The notes: generated by a model from the sequence alone, not told the origin. Positions 1-9,623 are shown, numbered from the stretch's first letter. The stretch: DNA of 64,000 nucleotides from Paracerasibacillus soli (GCF_034006335.1 NZ_JAWDIQ010000003.1), one strand, 5' to 3'. Numbers and translations: made by a program.

Positions 1-145
1 GGAATACTACTTTTATTAATTAAAAATAGAAGATATGATAGTTAGTAGGAAACGTTAATGGAAAAGTAACAAATAAATCGCTACAATAGAATACATAAAT
101 GAATACATAATATATGTAGTGTAAATAGCTTGAGGAGGAAATCTC

Positions 146-2105
146 ATGTCAGAAAAAAAGAAAACCTTTTATTTAACTACTCCGATTTATTATCCGAGTG
201 GAAAGTTACATATTGGTCATGCATACTCGACCGTGGCAGGTGATGTTGTGGCCCGTTATAAAAGAATGCGTGGATATGATGTCATGTATTTAACGGGGAC
301 TGATGAACATGGACAAAAAATTCAACAAAAAGCAGAGGAAAAGGGAGTAACTCCTCAAGCCTATGTTGATGATATTGTAAGTAGTATTCAAGAGTTATGG
401 AAAAAGTTAAAAATAAGTCACGATGATTTTATTCGTACAACAGAAAAAAGACATAAAGATATCGTACAACAAATTTTTGACAGACTATTAAAGCAAGGCG
501 ATATTTATTTAGATGAATATGAAGGATGGTATTGTACGTCCTGTGAGTCATTTTTTACAGAGCGACAATTAGAAGATGGACATTGCCCTGATTGTGGAGG
601 CCCTGTACAAAAGGTGAAGGAAAAGTCTTATTTCTTTAAAATGAGTAAATATGCGGATCGGCTCATTCAATACTATGAAGATCATCCTGATTTTATTCAG
701 CCAGAGTCGTAAAAATGAGATGTTAAATAACTTTTTAAAACCTGGTTTGGAGGATTTAGCAGTATCCCGGACATCTTTTGATTGGGGAGTAAAAGTACCG
801 AGTGATCCGAAGCATGTTATCTATGTTTGGATTGATGCACTATCAAACTATATAACGGCTTTAGGCTACGGAACAGAACATGATGAAAAGTTCCGTAAAT
901 ATTGGCCAGCTGATGTACATTTAATGAGTAAAGAGATTGTTCGTTTTCACACTATTTATTGGCCGATAATATTAATGGCACTCGATTTACCATTACCAAA
1001 GAAAGTATTTGCGCATGGTTGGATTTTGATGAAAGATGGAAAAATGTCGAAATCAAAAGGTAATGTTGTGGATCCTGTGAAATTGATTGATCGCTATGGT
1101 TTAGACGCTTTACGTTACTACTTAATGCGTGAGGTTCCATTTGGTCATGATGGTGTATTCACTCCAGAAGGATTTGTAGAACGAACAAACTTTGATTTAG
1201 CAAATGATTTAGGAAACTTACTAAACCGTACAGTTGCAATGATTGACCGTTACTTTAATGGAGCAATTCCGGCTTATAAGGAAGCCGAGACAGACGTAGA
1301 TCAATCACTTGAGAACTTGATGGCTGAAACAGTACAACAAGTCGAAGAGGCAATGGATGACATGCAATTTAGTGTAGCACTGTCCAACGTTTGGAAACTA
1401 GTTAGTCGTACAAATAAATATGTTGATGAAACAGAGCCTTGGAACCTTGCGAAGGACGATGCGAAGCAAGACCGCTTAGGTAATGTAATGGCACATTTAG
1501 TAGAGTCTTTACGACTTATTGGTGTGATGTTACAGCCGTTTTTAACAGAATCACCGAAGGAAATTTTCCGCCAGCTTGGTATCGAAGATGAAACATTAAC
1601 AAAGTGGGAAAGCTTAAGCCAACATGGGCAAATTCATGCAGGCACAACGATTCAAAAAGGTAATCCAATTTTTCCACGTTTAGATGTAAAAGAAGAAATA
1701 GAAGCAATTAAAAAGATGATGGAAAATCCTGCTGCTGAGGAAAAAGAACAACAAAAGCAAGAAGCAAATCAGAAGGAAGAAATTACTTTTGATGAGTTTA
1801 TGAAGGTTGATTTACGTGTTGCAGAAGTATTGGCGTGTGAAAAAGTGAAAAAGGCTGATAAACTGTTGAAATTCCAGTTAGACCTTGGAACAGAAAAACG
1901 ACAAATTATCTCAGGAATTGCTAAATATTACGATCCAGAAGAATTAATAGGAAGAAAAGTAATTTGTGTGACCAACTTAAAGCCAGTTAAATTGCGTGGT
2001 GAATGGTCAGAAGGAATGATTCTTTCAGGCGAAGACCCAACTACTGGAAACTTATCTTTAGCAACAGTTGATCAATCACTACCAAATGGATCAATCGTTA
2101 AATAA
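146..2105 (+). CDS. metG: Methionyl-tRNA synthetase (frameshifted in this assembly)
   Basis: Class I aminoacyl-tRNA synthetase charging tRNA-Met in the cytoplasm. The ATG at 146 follows a strong GAGGAGG site at 132-138. The HIGH motif lies at residues 22-25, a pair of CxxC zinc knuckles at about 130-148 (CTSC, CPDC), and the KMSKS motif at about residues 300-304. The last ~110 residues form the Trbp111-type tRNA-binding domain (DLRVAEV, LRGEWSEGMIL). The frame breaks near 709, after QPES; the conserved continuation RKNEMLNNF is in another frame. A two-base loss (or one-base gain) explains it, and repair gives about 653 residues, normal for Bacillus MetG. Identity is certain; the frameshift is very likely a sequencing artefact. 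Confidence 0.95.
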
Positions 2106-2149
2106 CGGCAATGTTGTGAGAGAAATAGCTTAAATAAAAAAGACGAGGG

Positions 2150-2181
2150 AAGGCCAAACTCTATAATGGGTTGGCCTTTTC
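2150..2181 (+). terminator. Intrinsic terminator after metG
   Basis: Inverted repeat AAGGCCAA / TTGGCCTT followed by a short T run (TTTTC), 45 bases after the metG stop codon. It separates metG from tatD, whose start lies about 30 bases downstream. Confidence 0.7.
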
Positions 2182-2209
2182 TAAATTTCATGAGAGGTTG
2201 GTTAGAAGG

Positions 2210-2983
2210 ATGTTATTTGATACACATGTACATTTAAATGCTGAACAATTTATGGAAGATCGAGAAGAAGTAATGAAACGAGCATTCGATGCAGGCGTTA
2301 CATATATGACAGTTGTTGGTTTTGATGAACATACAATTCCGCTTGCAATTGAGATTGCTGAAAGTCATGAGACGATTTATGCAGCTGTTGGCTGGCACCC
2401 CGTTGATGCGATAGATATGCAGGAAAAGCATTTATCGTGGATTAAACAACTTGCTTCACATCCAAAAGTTGTAGCGATTGGAGAAATGGGATTAGATTAT
2501 CATTGGGATAAGTCACCAAAGCATATTCAAAAGGATGTTTTTAGACAACAGATTCGATTAGCAAAGCAACTAAACATGCCAATTATTATCCATAATCGTG
2601 AAGCTACTGAAGACATTATTACGATTTTGCAAGAGGAAAAGGCGGAAGAGGTTGGTGGGATTATGCATTGCTATAATGATTCTGTTGACTATGTCAAAAC
2701 TTGTCTAGATATGAATTTTTATATTTCACTTGGTGGACCGGTAACATTTAAAAATGCGCCGCTCCCAAAAGAGGTTGCGGTCGATGTTCCGTTGAACCGG
2801 TTATTAATTGAGACAGACGCCCCTTATTTGGCACCACATCCAAATCGTGGGAAAAGGAATGAGCCGGCATATGTCAAATTAGTTGCAGAAAAAATTGCTA
2901 AACTTCGTGGCATATCGTTCGAAGAAGTTGCCAAAGCGACAACGGAAAATGCGCTTAATGTTTACAATATTATCCAAAAATAA
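2210..2983 (+). CDS. tatD: TatD-family metal-dependent DNase
   Basis: TIM-barrel metal-dependent hydrolase of the TatD/YabD family, a cytoplasmic 3'-5' exonuclease implicated in DNA or RNA quality control. The metal-binding DTHVHL motif opens the protein, followed by GEMGLDYHW, IIHNREA, and the C-terminal ETDAPYLAP signature. I chose the ATG at 2210 because it begins with MLFDTHVH like other family members and follows an AGAAGG site. A TTG at 2171 in the same frame would lie inside the metG terminator. The 257 residues match the family (B. subtilis YabD is about 255). The frame is intact. Its place between metG and yabE matches B. subtilis. Confidence 0.92.
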   Translation: MLFDTHVHLNAEQFMEDREEVMKRAFDAGVTYMTVVGFDEHTIPLAIEIAESHETIYAAVGWHPVDAIDMQEKHLSWIKQLASHPKVVAIGEMGLDYHWDKSPKHIQKDVFRQQIRLAKQLNMPIIIHNREATEDIITILQEEKAEEVGGIMHCYNDSVDYVKTCLDMNFYISLGGPVTFKNAPLPKEVAVDVPLNRLLIETDAPYLAPHPNRGKRNEPAYVKLVAEKIAKLRGISFEEVAKATTENALNVYNIIQK

Positions 2984-3144
2984 AATCCAAATTTAGGTGG
3001 GAATGGGATTTTGTCACAAATTTTAAAAGGAATTAGAAGGGATAAAAATGATGCATTTGTAAAATAATGCCAATTGCGTAAGCGTTGATATAGAGAGGAT
3101 TATCCAAGTAGTTAACCTTAATAAGCTTCTAAATTAGTCTGTGT

Positions 3145-3170
3145 TGTAACTAAACTGTAATGTAATCGTA
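3145..3170 (+). promoter_or_regulatory. Candidate ECF-sigma promoter of yabE
   Basis: TGTAAC at 3145-3150, a 16-base spacer, then CGTA at 3167-3170, about 70 bases before the yabE start. This matches the AAC...CGT architecture of extracytoplasmic-function sigma factors (SigX/SigW/SigM). In B. subtilis yabE is known to be under SigX/SigM-type control. The class is supported; the exact sigma factor is not. Confidence 0.45.
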
Positions 3171-3240
3171 ATCGGAAAGCCTTTGACTTTGCATTTGTCT
3201 ATTTATATAATCAAACTCGATTATTAAGGAGGCAGAATGC

Positions 3241-4453
3241 ATGCGAATATTTTCAAAACTATTGCCAGCTGCTCGATTAAAATTAATTATTTCATGTATC
3301 GGAGTAATGGCATTAGTCGTCTTTTCAGGGGTCGTTGTTTACGAAATGACGAAAGTTGAAGTAGTGTTTGCGGAAAACGGCGAAAACCAGAAATTTAAAA
3401 CCCATGCAAATACCGTCCAAGATTTACTAGATGAATTAGGAATTTCAGTAGGGGAGTATGACGAACTTTCACATAACTTAAACGCCGGATTAAAAGATGG
3501 CATGAAAATTAACTATGAAACTGCTAAAAAGGTAGTTGTCACCATTGACGGTAAAGAGGAAATCTATTACACCGTAAAACCGACAGTTGAAAAGTTTTTT
3601 GAAGAACATAATTTGTCATTTTCAAATCGTGATCAAGTCACACATCAATTAAAAGATGAAATTGCTGATGGTATGAATATTAACGTAACAAAGGCATTTC
3701 AAGTTACAATAATGGACGGTAAGAAAAAGAAAAAGGTATGGACTACGGGTGGTACTGTAGCAGACATATTATCTATCGGAGACATTACATATAATAAAAA
3801 AAGTAAAGATAAAATAAATCTATCACTCGAGCAGAAAGTCGCGGATAGTAAAACAATTAAAATTACACGAGTTAGTGAGAAAACAATCGAAGAGAAAGAA
3901 GAATTGCCATTTGGAACAGTAAAACAAAATGATCCGAACCTAGATAAAGGGAAAAGAGAAGGTTGTTGAAGAAGGTAAAAATGGACTTATAACAAAAATT
4001 TATAAAATAACAAAAGAGAATGGCAAAGAAGTCGATCGGAAACTAATTGATGAAAAAGTAGAAGATAGTAAAGATCGCGTTATCGCAATCGGAACGAAAA
4101 AGGCTCCGGTAAAAAAGGCGGTAAGTAAACCAAAAGGTAAGCCAGCAAGTCAACCAAAATCTGGTAAGGTTTTTTATATGACTGCAAGTGCTTATACGGC
4201 AAGCTGTAACGGTTGTTCTGGCTTTACCTCAACGGGAATAAACTTAAAAGCGAATCCACATATGAAAGTTGTTGCAGTTGACCCTAGTGTTATTCCCTTA
4301 GGTACAAAATTATGGGTTGAGGGATATGGAAATGCAGTTGCGGGTGATACTGGTGGATCGATTCGTGGGCACCGAGTGGATTTACATTTTCCAACGAAAT
4401 CCGCTGCCTATCAATTTGGAAGAAAGCAAGTAAAAGTAAAGATTATTGATTAA
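3241..4453 (+). CDS. yabE: Resuscitation-promoting-factor-like cell-wall protein YabE (frameshifted)
   Basis: Secreted or membrane-anchored cell-wall hydrolase. A signal-anchor helix (about residues 13-30) is followed by three DUF348 repeats, a G5 domain and a C-terminal 3D domain. The 3D domain shows DPSVIPLGTKLWV and AGDTGGSIRGHRVDLHF, with the conserved aspartates of the lytic transglycosylase-like fold. The ATG at 3241 follows AAGGAGG at 3226-3232. The frame breaks at the A run 3952-3955, where one extra A separates the G5 domain from its end; removing it joins PNLDKGK to EKVVEEGKNG and continues to the 3D domain. The repaired protein is about 403 residues, close to B. subtilis YabE (437). 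Its role is thought to be peptidoglycan remodelling; that is family knowledge. Confidence 0.88.
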
Positions 4454-4459
4454 GTCTAA

Positions 4460-4501
4460 AATGCCTTTACCATGATATACTGGTAAAGGCATTATTTTTT
4501 T
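4460..4501 (+). terminator. Intrinsic terminator after yabE
   Basis: Strong hairpin ATGCCTTTACC / GGTAAAGGCAT followed by ATTTTTTT, directly after the yabE stop codon. Confidence 0.85.
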
Positions 4502-4720
4502 AGACCTTATTGCAGGTCTGCGGAAAGCTAATGTATTTCCGTAGCCATATCTAAGTGTATCAGTGAAAGTTCAAAATCTCACCACGTTATCGTTTGATTT
4601 TATTGTATAAAACAACGCGGTATTAGAAAGTAGCATTTAGATAAAGTAAATACGTGTATACATCAGTAACCAAATAACAAACTAAAGTTAACGAATCTAA
4701 TTGAAATTGAGGAATACAAT

Positions 4721-5290
4721 GTGAAAGTAAAAGAAGTGATTGTTGTAGAAGGAAAAGATGATACTGTAAAAATTAAACAAGCAGTATATGCGGATACAAT
4801 TGAAACAAATGGCTCTGCAATCGGCAAGTCTGTGATTAATCAAATCAGGCATGCGAAGCAGAAAAGAGGTGTCATTGTTTTTACAGACCCTGATTATCCA
4901 GGTGAAAGAATTAGGCAAATGATTAATGAAGCTGTTCCAGGATGTAAACATGCATTTCTTACAAAGGAAAAAGCAAGAGCTAAACATCCTCACAATAAAA
5001 GTTTAGGTATTGAACATGCATCTGTTACAGATATAAAAGAGGCCTTGGCGAAGGTTTATGATGTAGCAGAAGAACATATCGGGGACATTCAACAAGTAGA
5101 TTTAATCTCGTATGGGCTTATTGGTGGAAATAAAGCGAGTGTAAGAAGAAAGTGGCTAGGAGAGTATTTAAAAATAGGCCAACCAAACGGAAAACAATTG
5201 TTAAAACGCCTTAACATGTTTCAAATAACAAAAGAGGAACTTGACCAGGCGATGCAGGCGCTCGATATGGAGGTAAAAAATGAATCATAA
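4721..5290 (+). CDS. rnmV: Ribonuclease M5
   Basis: TOPRIM-domain endonuclease that matures 5S rRNA from its precursor with ribosomal protein L18. The TOPRIM signature is visible as VVEGKDD near the N-terminus and FTDPDYPGERIR about 50 residues later. The start is a GTG at 4721 after a weak GAGG site; the next residues (KVKEVIVVEGKDD) align with the family start. At 189 residues it is full length and intact. It overlaps the following ksgA by 11 bases, so the two are translationally coupled, as in B. subtilis. Its substrates, two 5S genes, lie at 49371 and 55549 in this window. Confidence 0.93.
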   Translation: MKVKEVIVVEGKDDTVKIKQAVYADTIETNGSAIGKSVINQIRHAKQKRGVIVFTDPDYPGERIRQMINEAVPGCKHAFLTKEKARAKHPHNKSLGIEHASVTDIKEALAKVYDVAEEHIGDIQQVDLISYGLIGGNKASVRRKWLGEYLKIGQPNGKQLLKRLNMFQITKEELDQAMQALDMEVKNES

Positions 5291-6169
5291 TTTTATTGCA
5301 ACACCATCATACACAAAGCAAATTATTAAAAGATACGCATTTGCGTTTAAGAAAAGTTTAGGGCAAAACTTTCTAATTGACGTGAATATCTTAGAAAATA
5401 TAATCCGCCACTTCTGGTATTACAAAAGATTCTGGTGTCATTGAGATAGGCCCAGGGATTGGTGCTTTAACAGAGCAATTAGCAATTCATGCTGAACGTG
5501 TCATGGCCTTAGAGATTGACCAACGATTATTGCCTATTTTAGATGAAACATTAAATGAATATAACAATGTTTCGATTGTACATGATGATGTCTTGAAGGC
5601 AAATTTACATGAGTTGATTCAAAGTCATTTTAGGCCAGGGCAAGACATACATATTGTAGCGAATTTGCCGTATTATATTACAACTCCAATTTTGATGAAG
5701 CTTTTACATGAAAACCTCCCGATAGAAAATATAACGGTGATGATTCAAAAGGAAGTCGCCGATCGGATGGCGGCTAAACCGAATACGAAAAGTTATGGCT
5801 CTTTAAGTCTTGCGATTCAGTATTACACAATAGCGGATGTAGTGATGCAAGTACCAAAGACTGTCTTCATGCCGCAACCAAATGTTGAATCCAGTATTTT
5901 AAGACTGACAATGCGTGAAAAGGCACCCGTGCATGTAGAGGATGAGGAGTTTTTCTTTTCTGTCATGAAGGCTTGCTTTGCCCAACGAAGGAAGACAATA
6001 TTAAATAATTTAACAGCCTTTTTCAAGCCAACGCTACAAAAGGGAAATTGTGCAGCTTTTGTCAGAAGTGGACATAGATGCAACACGTCGGGGTGAGTCA
6101 TTGACTATGCAGGAATTTGCTGCAATTGGGAATATATTTTATTCCTATGTACAGGATGATAAAAAATAA
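5280..6169 (+). CDS. ksgA: 16S rRNA dimethyladenosine transferase KsgA (two frameshifts)
   Basis: SAM-dependent methyltransferase that dimethylates the two adjacent adenines near the 3' end of 16S rRNA during small-subunit maturation. The ATG at 5280 follows GGAGG inside the end of rnmV. Motifs: KSLGQNFL, EIGPGIGALT (SAM binding) and the catalytic NLPYYITTPI. Two breaks are seen. One extra T at 5412-5413 interrupts IIRHSGITKDSGVIEIGPG. One extra G at 6042-6044 interrupts LQKEIVQLLSEVDIDATRRGESL. The true stop is the TAA at 6167. The repaired length of about 295 residues fits the family (B. subtilis 292). Both faults are in base runs and look like sequencing errors. Confidence 0.92.
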
Positions 6170-6183
6170 TAAGCAATTTATTT

Positions 6184-6221
6184 TAAAAAGCTGTTCGCTG
6201 GTCATGTGGACAGCTTTTTTA
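6184..6221 (+). terminator. Intrinsic terminator after ksgA
   Basis: Hairpin AAAAAGCTGT / ACAGCTTTTTT with a T-rich tail, 15 bases after the ksgA stop codon. Confidence 0.75.
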
Positions 6222-6265
6222 TTTTCATCAAAAACAAGACACAATATTTTTGTCCCCCTTATTGG

Positions 6266-6293
6266 CACGTTAAAGGTACGGTGCACATATAAT
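6266..6293 (+). promoter_or_regulatory. Candidate mother-cell (SigE/SigK) promoter of yabG
   Basis: CATATAAT at 6286-6293 resembles the SigE/SigK -10 consensus (CATACAAT / CATANNNTA). A CAC element at 6266-6268 lies 17 bases upstream, as expected for the short SigK -35. It is 45 bases before yabG, which is SigK-dependent in B. subtilis. The match is partial and a SigA-like TATAAT overlaps it. Confidence 0.35.
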
Positions 6294-6337
6294 GGTGCAA
6301 TGCCGCATATATATAATTAGGCTTGTGAGGTGTAGAG

Positions 6338-7207
6338 ATGAAACGAAATGATCAACTAGCGAAAGGTGAATTGGTAACTCGAAAATCATATAAGCATGAC
6401 GTTTTATTCCGTATAGCCAGCTTAAGCTCTAATCAGGCCACTTTACATGGAGAGGAAATCCGCCTCATTGCAGACTCAACCATTTCCGATTTGCAACGAG
6501 TGAATCAACGTGATTTACAGGAGATGAAAAAAAAGGGAAAAGAACGGGAAGACTTTTCATATCGTTTATTTCGTCAAGACTATTTACTTATGAAGGAAAA
6601 GAGAGATTATGAATCAAGTGATGGCTATCAGCATATCGAAGGGTTTCAATTACCAGCTCGTGTGCTACACCTTGACGGTGATCAAATGTATTTAAAAAAG
6701 TGTATTGAGTTATATAAACGTGTTGGTTTACAAGTACATGGTGTACATCTTCATGAAAAGGATATGCCGCTACAAATAGAATCATTAATTAAAAAGATTC
6801 AACCAAATATTATCGTAATTACAGGTCACGATTCTTATTCAAAAAATAAAGGGGATAAATCCGACCTACGTGCCTATCGACATTCAAAGTATTTTACTGA
6901 AGCGGTAAGGGAGGCAAGAAAGGTCGTTCCGCATTTAGACCAATTATTCATTTTTGCAGGTGCATGTCAGTCACATTTTGAATCATTAATACGAGCAGGT
7001 GCAAATTTCGCCAGTTCCCCTTCGCGAATTAATATACATGCACTTGATCCAGTCTTTATTTCCGCAAAAATTGCCTACACCCCTTTTATGGATAAGGTAA
7101 ATGTATGGGATGTCTTAAGAAATACATTAACTGGAGAAAAGGGCCTTGGTGGTGTGGAAACAAGAGGAATGTTACGGACAGGAATGCCTTACTTGAAAGA
7201 AGAATAA
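6338..7207 (+). CDS. yabG: Sporulation-specific protease YabG
   Basis: Mother-cell protease that trims spore-coat proteins (SpoIVA, SafA, CotT and others in B. subtilis) during coat cross-linking. Conserved blocks visible are KGELVTRKSYKHDVLFRI at the N-terminus, PARVLHLDGD in the middle, VITGHDSYSKNKGD, and FAGACQSHFESLIRAGANFASSP, which holds the likely catalytic Cys and His. At 289 residues the length is typical and the frame is intact. The ATG at 6338 follows GTGAGG with acceptable spacing. It is a single-gene unit between two terminators, between ksgA and veg as in B. subtilis. Confidence 0.93.
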   Translation: MKRNDQLAKGELVTRKSYKHDVLFRIASLSSNQATLHGEEIRLIADSTISDLQRVNQRDLQEMKKKGKEREDFSYRLFRQDYLLMKEKRDYESSDGYQHIEGFQLPARVLHLDGDQMYLKKCIELYKRVGLQVHGVHLHEKDMPLQIESLIKKIQPNIIVITGHDSYSKNKGDKSDLRAYRHSKYFTEAVREARKVVPHLDQLFIFAGACQSHFESLIRAGANFASSPSRINIHALDPVFISAKIAYTPFMDKVNVWDVLRNTLTGEKGLGGVETRGMLRTGMPYLKEE

Positions 7208-7215
7208 ATGGTATC

Positions 7216-7243
7216 AAAAAGTCAGCTGCTTAGCTGGCTTTTT
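7216..7243 (+). terminator. Intrinsic terminator after yabG
   Basis: Hairpin AAAAAGTCAGCT / AGCTGGCTTTTT with a four-base loop, eight bases after the yabG stop codon. Confidence 0.8.
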
Positions 7244-7396
7244 AAATGTATAGGTGTTATATCTGTATCTTCATCTTTTTGCCATCATTTTTAACACGCG
7301 CTATAGGTTGCAAATGCAGAAAAGAAAAACTTTACATGATTCATACATAATTTGTTAACAAATTGCCATAATAGGAAAGAATATAGCGTGAAGTAG

Positions 7397-7426
7397 TTGA
7401 CAACAAAAAACATAACTTGTTATAAT
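7397..7426 (+). promoter_or_regulatory. veg promoter 1 (SigA, consensus)
   Basis: Perfect TTGACA at 7397-7402, 18-base spacer, perfect TATAAT at 7421-7426. This is the upstream member of a tandem pair driving veg. The B. subtilis veg gene is also known for very strong vegetative promoters. Confidence 0.85.
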
Positions 7427-7438
7427 ATAATATTTTAT

Positions 7439-7467
7439 TTGACTTTAAAACAAGCTTATGTTATATT
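7439..7467 (+). promoter_or_regulatory. veg promoter 2 (SigA)
   Basis: TTGACT at 7439-7444, 17-base spacer, TATATT at 7462-7467, only 22 bases before the veg start codon. Together with promoter 1 it makes a tandem pair, so the transcript from this site would have a very short leader. Confidence 0.7.
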
Positions 7468-7489
7468 ATATATAGTGAGGTGGAGTGTA

Positions 7490-7750
7490 GTGGCAAAGAC
7501 ATTACTCGAAATAAAGCGTGGTCTAGAAGGTCAAATTGGCAGACGTTTACGCCTAAGAGCGAACGGGGGCAGAAGAAAGACAATTGAACGAAATGGGATA
7601 TTAACAGAGACATATCCAGCGGTATTCATTGTCGAGCTTGATCAGGACGAAAATGCATTCGAACGTGTTTCTTATAGCTATGCAGACGTGTTAACCGAAA
7701 CGGTTGAACTAAACTTCCTCGATGAGCGAAACAAAGCTATTGCAGAGTAG
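7490..7750 (+). CDS. veg: Veg protein (biofilm formation stimulator)
   Basis: Small highly expressed protein of the Veg/DUF1021 family. In B. subtilis it stimulates biofilm gene expression and affects spore outgrowth. The sequence shows KTLLEIKRGLEGQIGRRLRL, RANGGRRKTIERNG, then a short acidic tail, all typical. I chose the GTG at 7490 because it gives the family start (AKTLLEIKRGL) and follows GAGGTGG. The same frame is open upstream to a TTG that is part of the -35 box, so it cannot be the start. Length is 86 residues and the frame is intact. Confidence 0.93.
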   Translation: MAKTLLEIKRGLEGQIGRRLRLRANGGRRKTIERNGILTETYPAVFIVELDQDENAFERVSYSYADVLTETVELNFLDERNKAIAE

Positions 7751-7782
7751 TAAATATATATTTATTACGGTTATCAATTTAT

Positions 7783-7819
7783 GAAGGACTAGTGTAAAGC
7801 GCTGGTCTTTTATTTTTTT
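7783..7819 (+). terminator. Intrinsic terminator after veg
   Basis: Hairpin GACTAGTG / CGCTGGTC (with G-T pairs) flanked by AAG and TTT, followed by TATTTTTTT. Confidence 0.7.
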
Positions 7820-7880
7820 CCTTTTTTACCTTTGTACATATATTGTAAATTGTTGTATGATTCTATTAATGGGAGGGAGA

Positions 7881-8241
7881 ATGATGACATTGTTAAAGGA
7901 CAAGTCAATTTCAGAGCTGTGGGATATAATTGATCAAAAGTTACGAGTAAATAAAATACCGTATGAAAATGTACAGGCTATATTTCAATTTGAAATAACG
8001 GATCAAGTGCAAGGTTGCTATCAAGTTATTTTTGAAAATGGAACAGCGACTGTAATACACGGTAATGAGAAGGAGCCAAGATTGTACATTATTGATGAAG
8101 GAAGCATTTTTTAAAAAGTTTTTAACTGGCAATGTAAATAGTGCAACTGCGTTTATGACAGGTAAATTAAAGGTAAAAGGAAATATTGGTACAGCATTAA
8201 AGTTAGAAAGTATATTAAAACAATATTCTTTTGAATCCTAA
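7881..8241 (+). CDS. SCP2 sterol-binding-domain protein (frameshifted)
   Basis: Small single-domain protein whose C-terminal half carries the SCP2 lipid-binding signature: FFKKFLTGNVNSATAFMTGK and LKVKGNIGTALKLESIL. SCP2 domains form a hydrophobic tunnel that binds fatty acids or other lipids; no enzymatic function is known. The start is one of two adjacent ATGs at 7881/7884 after GGGAGGGAGA. The frame breaks near 8095: the upstream frame stops at 8114, while the conserved LTGN...TGKLKVKG block continues in another frame to a TAA at 8239. One extra base explains it and gives about 119 residues, a normal SCP2 size. B. subtilis has no gene here between veg and sspF, so this is an insertion relative to that order. 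Substrate and role are unknown. Confidence 0.75.
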
Positions 8242-8351
8242 GTTAGCCAAATTTCCATGAACTTAACAAGAGTATTTATTTGCAACTCGCATAAACTAAA
8301 TGTGTCGTAAAGGGTTTTTAATTCTTTCATTACGAAAGGGGTTGTTCTTTC

Positions 8352-8531
8352 ATGGCAAGACGTGGAGGAATCATGTCAGACCAATTGAAAGAAGAAATTG
8401 CTAAGGAATTAGGATTTTACGACACGGTTCAAAAAGAAGGCTGGGGCGGAATAAGGGCAAAAGACGCCGGAAATATGGTAAAGCGAGCAATAGAAATAGC
8501 GCAAGAAAGTATGCAACAAGGCAGATCATAA
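8352..8531 (+). CDS. sspF: Small acid-soluble spore protein SspF
   Basis: Alpha/beta-type SASP family protein, made in the forespore and bound to spore DNA. The 59-residue product reads MARRGGIMSDQLKEEIAKEL, then GFYDTVQKEGWGGIRAKDAG, then NMVKRAIEIAQ. This is the SspF pattern, including the GFYDTV and GWG(G)IRAKDAGNMVKRAIE blocks shared with B. subtilis SspF (61 residues). The ATG at 8352 follows AAAGGGG at 8335-8341. The gene sits between veg and ispE as in B. subtilis. I found no convincing SigG promoter. A terminator overlaps its stop codon. Confidence 0.93.
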   Translation: MARRGGIMSDQLKEEIAKELGFYDTVQKEGWGGIRAKDAGNMVKRAIEIAQESMQQGRS

Positions 8532-8545
8532 TGGTCTGCCTTTTT
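8518..8545 (+). terminator. Intrinsic terminator overlapping the sspF stop
   Basis: Hairpin AAGGCAGA / TCTGCCTTTTT. Its left arm encodes the last codons of sspF, so the stop codon is in the loop. Confidence 0.8.
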
Positions 8546-8773
8546 CATACAGCGGAAGTGGTGATTGGCATAATGATTGTGATTGTTGGTGTTTCGTTGT
8601 ATAAGAGGCCAATCAAATGGAAGTTGCCCAAATAATACGTAAACTCCCAAAATATGATGTATTTTACTTGTACGGTGGGTAGCATATTTCTATAATATGG
8701 AAAGCGTAGCCTACCATATCGGATTATGATACAATTTAAATACTTGAAATTGGGACAAAAAGTAGGTGACGTA

Positions 8774-9623
8774 GTGGCTATATATGAAAAGGCACCGGCG
8801 AAAATAAACTTGACATTAGATATTTTAAACAAGCGGACCGATGGTTATCATGAAGTAGAAATGATTATGACAACAATCGATCTATACGATCGTGTAGAAC
8901 TGTCAACTTTAAAAGAGGATTGTATTAAGGTAACGCTTTGGAGTCGATTTGTTCCAAATGATGAACGGAATTTAGCGTACAAAGCCGCACAAGCATTTAA
9001 GGAAAAATATGCAATTAGCAGTGGTGTACACATTAAAATAGATAAGAGCATACCCGTTAGCGCGGGCTTAGGTGGCGGAAGTACGGATGCAGCTGCGGTT
9101 TTACGAGGATTAAACAAACTTTGGGATGTACAAGCATCTATTGAGGAACTCGCGCATTTAGGCGCAACCATAAGTTCGGATGTTCCCTTTTGTGTGTATG
9201 GTGGGACAGCCCTTGCAAAAGGGCGTGGAGAGATAATTGAAAAACTGCCTAGCCCTCCTTCCTGTTGGGTAGTTCTAGCGAAGCCAGATATTGGCGTCTC
9301 TTCAAAGTCTATTTTTCAACAGGTTCATGTAGACAAAATGCAACATCCTAGAACAGACGTAATGATTACATCTCTTCATCATAATGATTTTTTCATGATG
9401 TGTGAGTCTATCGGAAATTCATTAGAAGCTGTAACGATTAATCAACATCAGAAGTATTACAAATAAAAAATAGGATGAAACAGGCTGGAGCGACCGGTGT
9501 TTTAATGAGTGGAAGTGGTCCAACTGTGTATGGGCTTGTTCAACAAGAAGAAAGGCACAAAAGATTTATAATGCGATGCGGGGTTTTTGTAAAGATGTGT
9601 TTTTAGTTAGGATACTCGGTTAG
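8774..9623 (+). CDS. ispE: 4-diphosphocytidyl-2-C-methyl-D-erythritol kinase IspE (two frameshifts)
   Basis: GHMP-family kinase of the non-mevalonate (MEP) isoprenoid pathway; phosphorylates CDP-methylerythritol. Motifs: KAPAKINLTLDI at the N-terminus, the ATP-binding PVSAGLGGGSTDAAA, and LMSGSGPTVYGL near the C-terminus. The GTG at 8774 gives the family start (AIYEKAPAKINL) after AGGTG. The frame breaks at about 9449, where loss of one C changes HPEVLQIKNRMKQAG, and again at about 9554, where loss of one G changes ERAQKIYNAMRGF. Repair yields about 283 residues ending FLVRILG at 9623, matching the family. Likely in one unit with purR. Confidence 0.9.

Noticed and set aside
1..145. Possible S-box or T-box riboswitch before metG
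   Set aside because: The visible leader has no terminator/antiterminator pair and no T-box core; only a plain ribosome site is seen. The window start limits the view.
6117..6320. Overlapping short open frames on both strands after ksgA
   Set aside because: They cover the ksgA tail, its terminator and the yabG promoter region, and neither has a ribosome site.
8270..8300. SigG promoter before sspF (CATAAACTA near 8290)
   Set aside because: The -10 needs a two-base gap to fit and no -35 at the right distance is present, so I did not annotate it.
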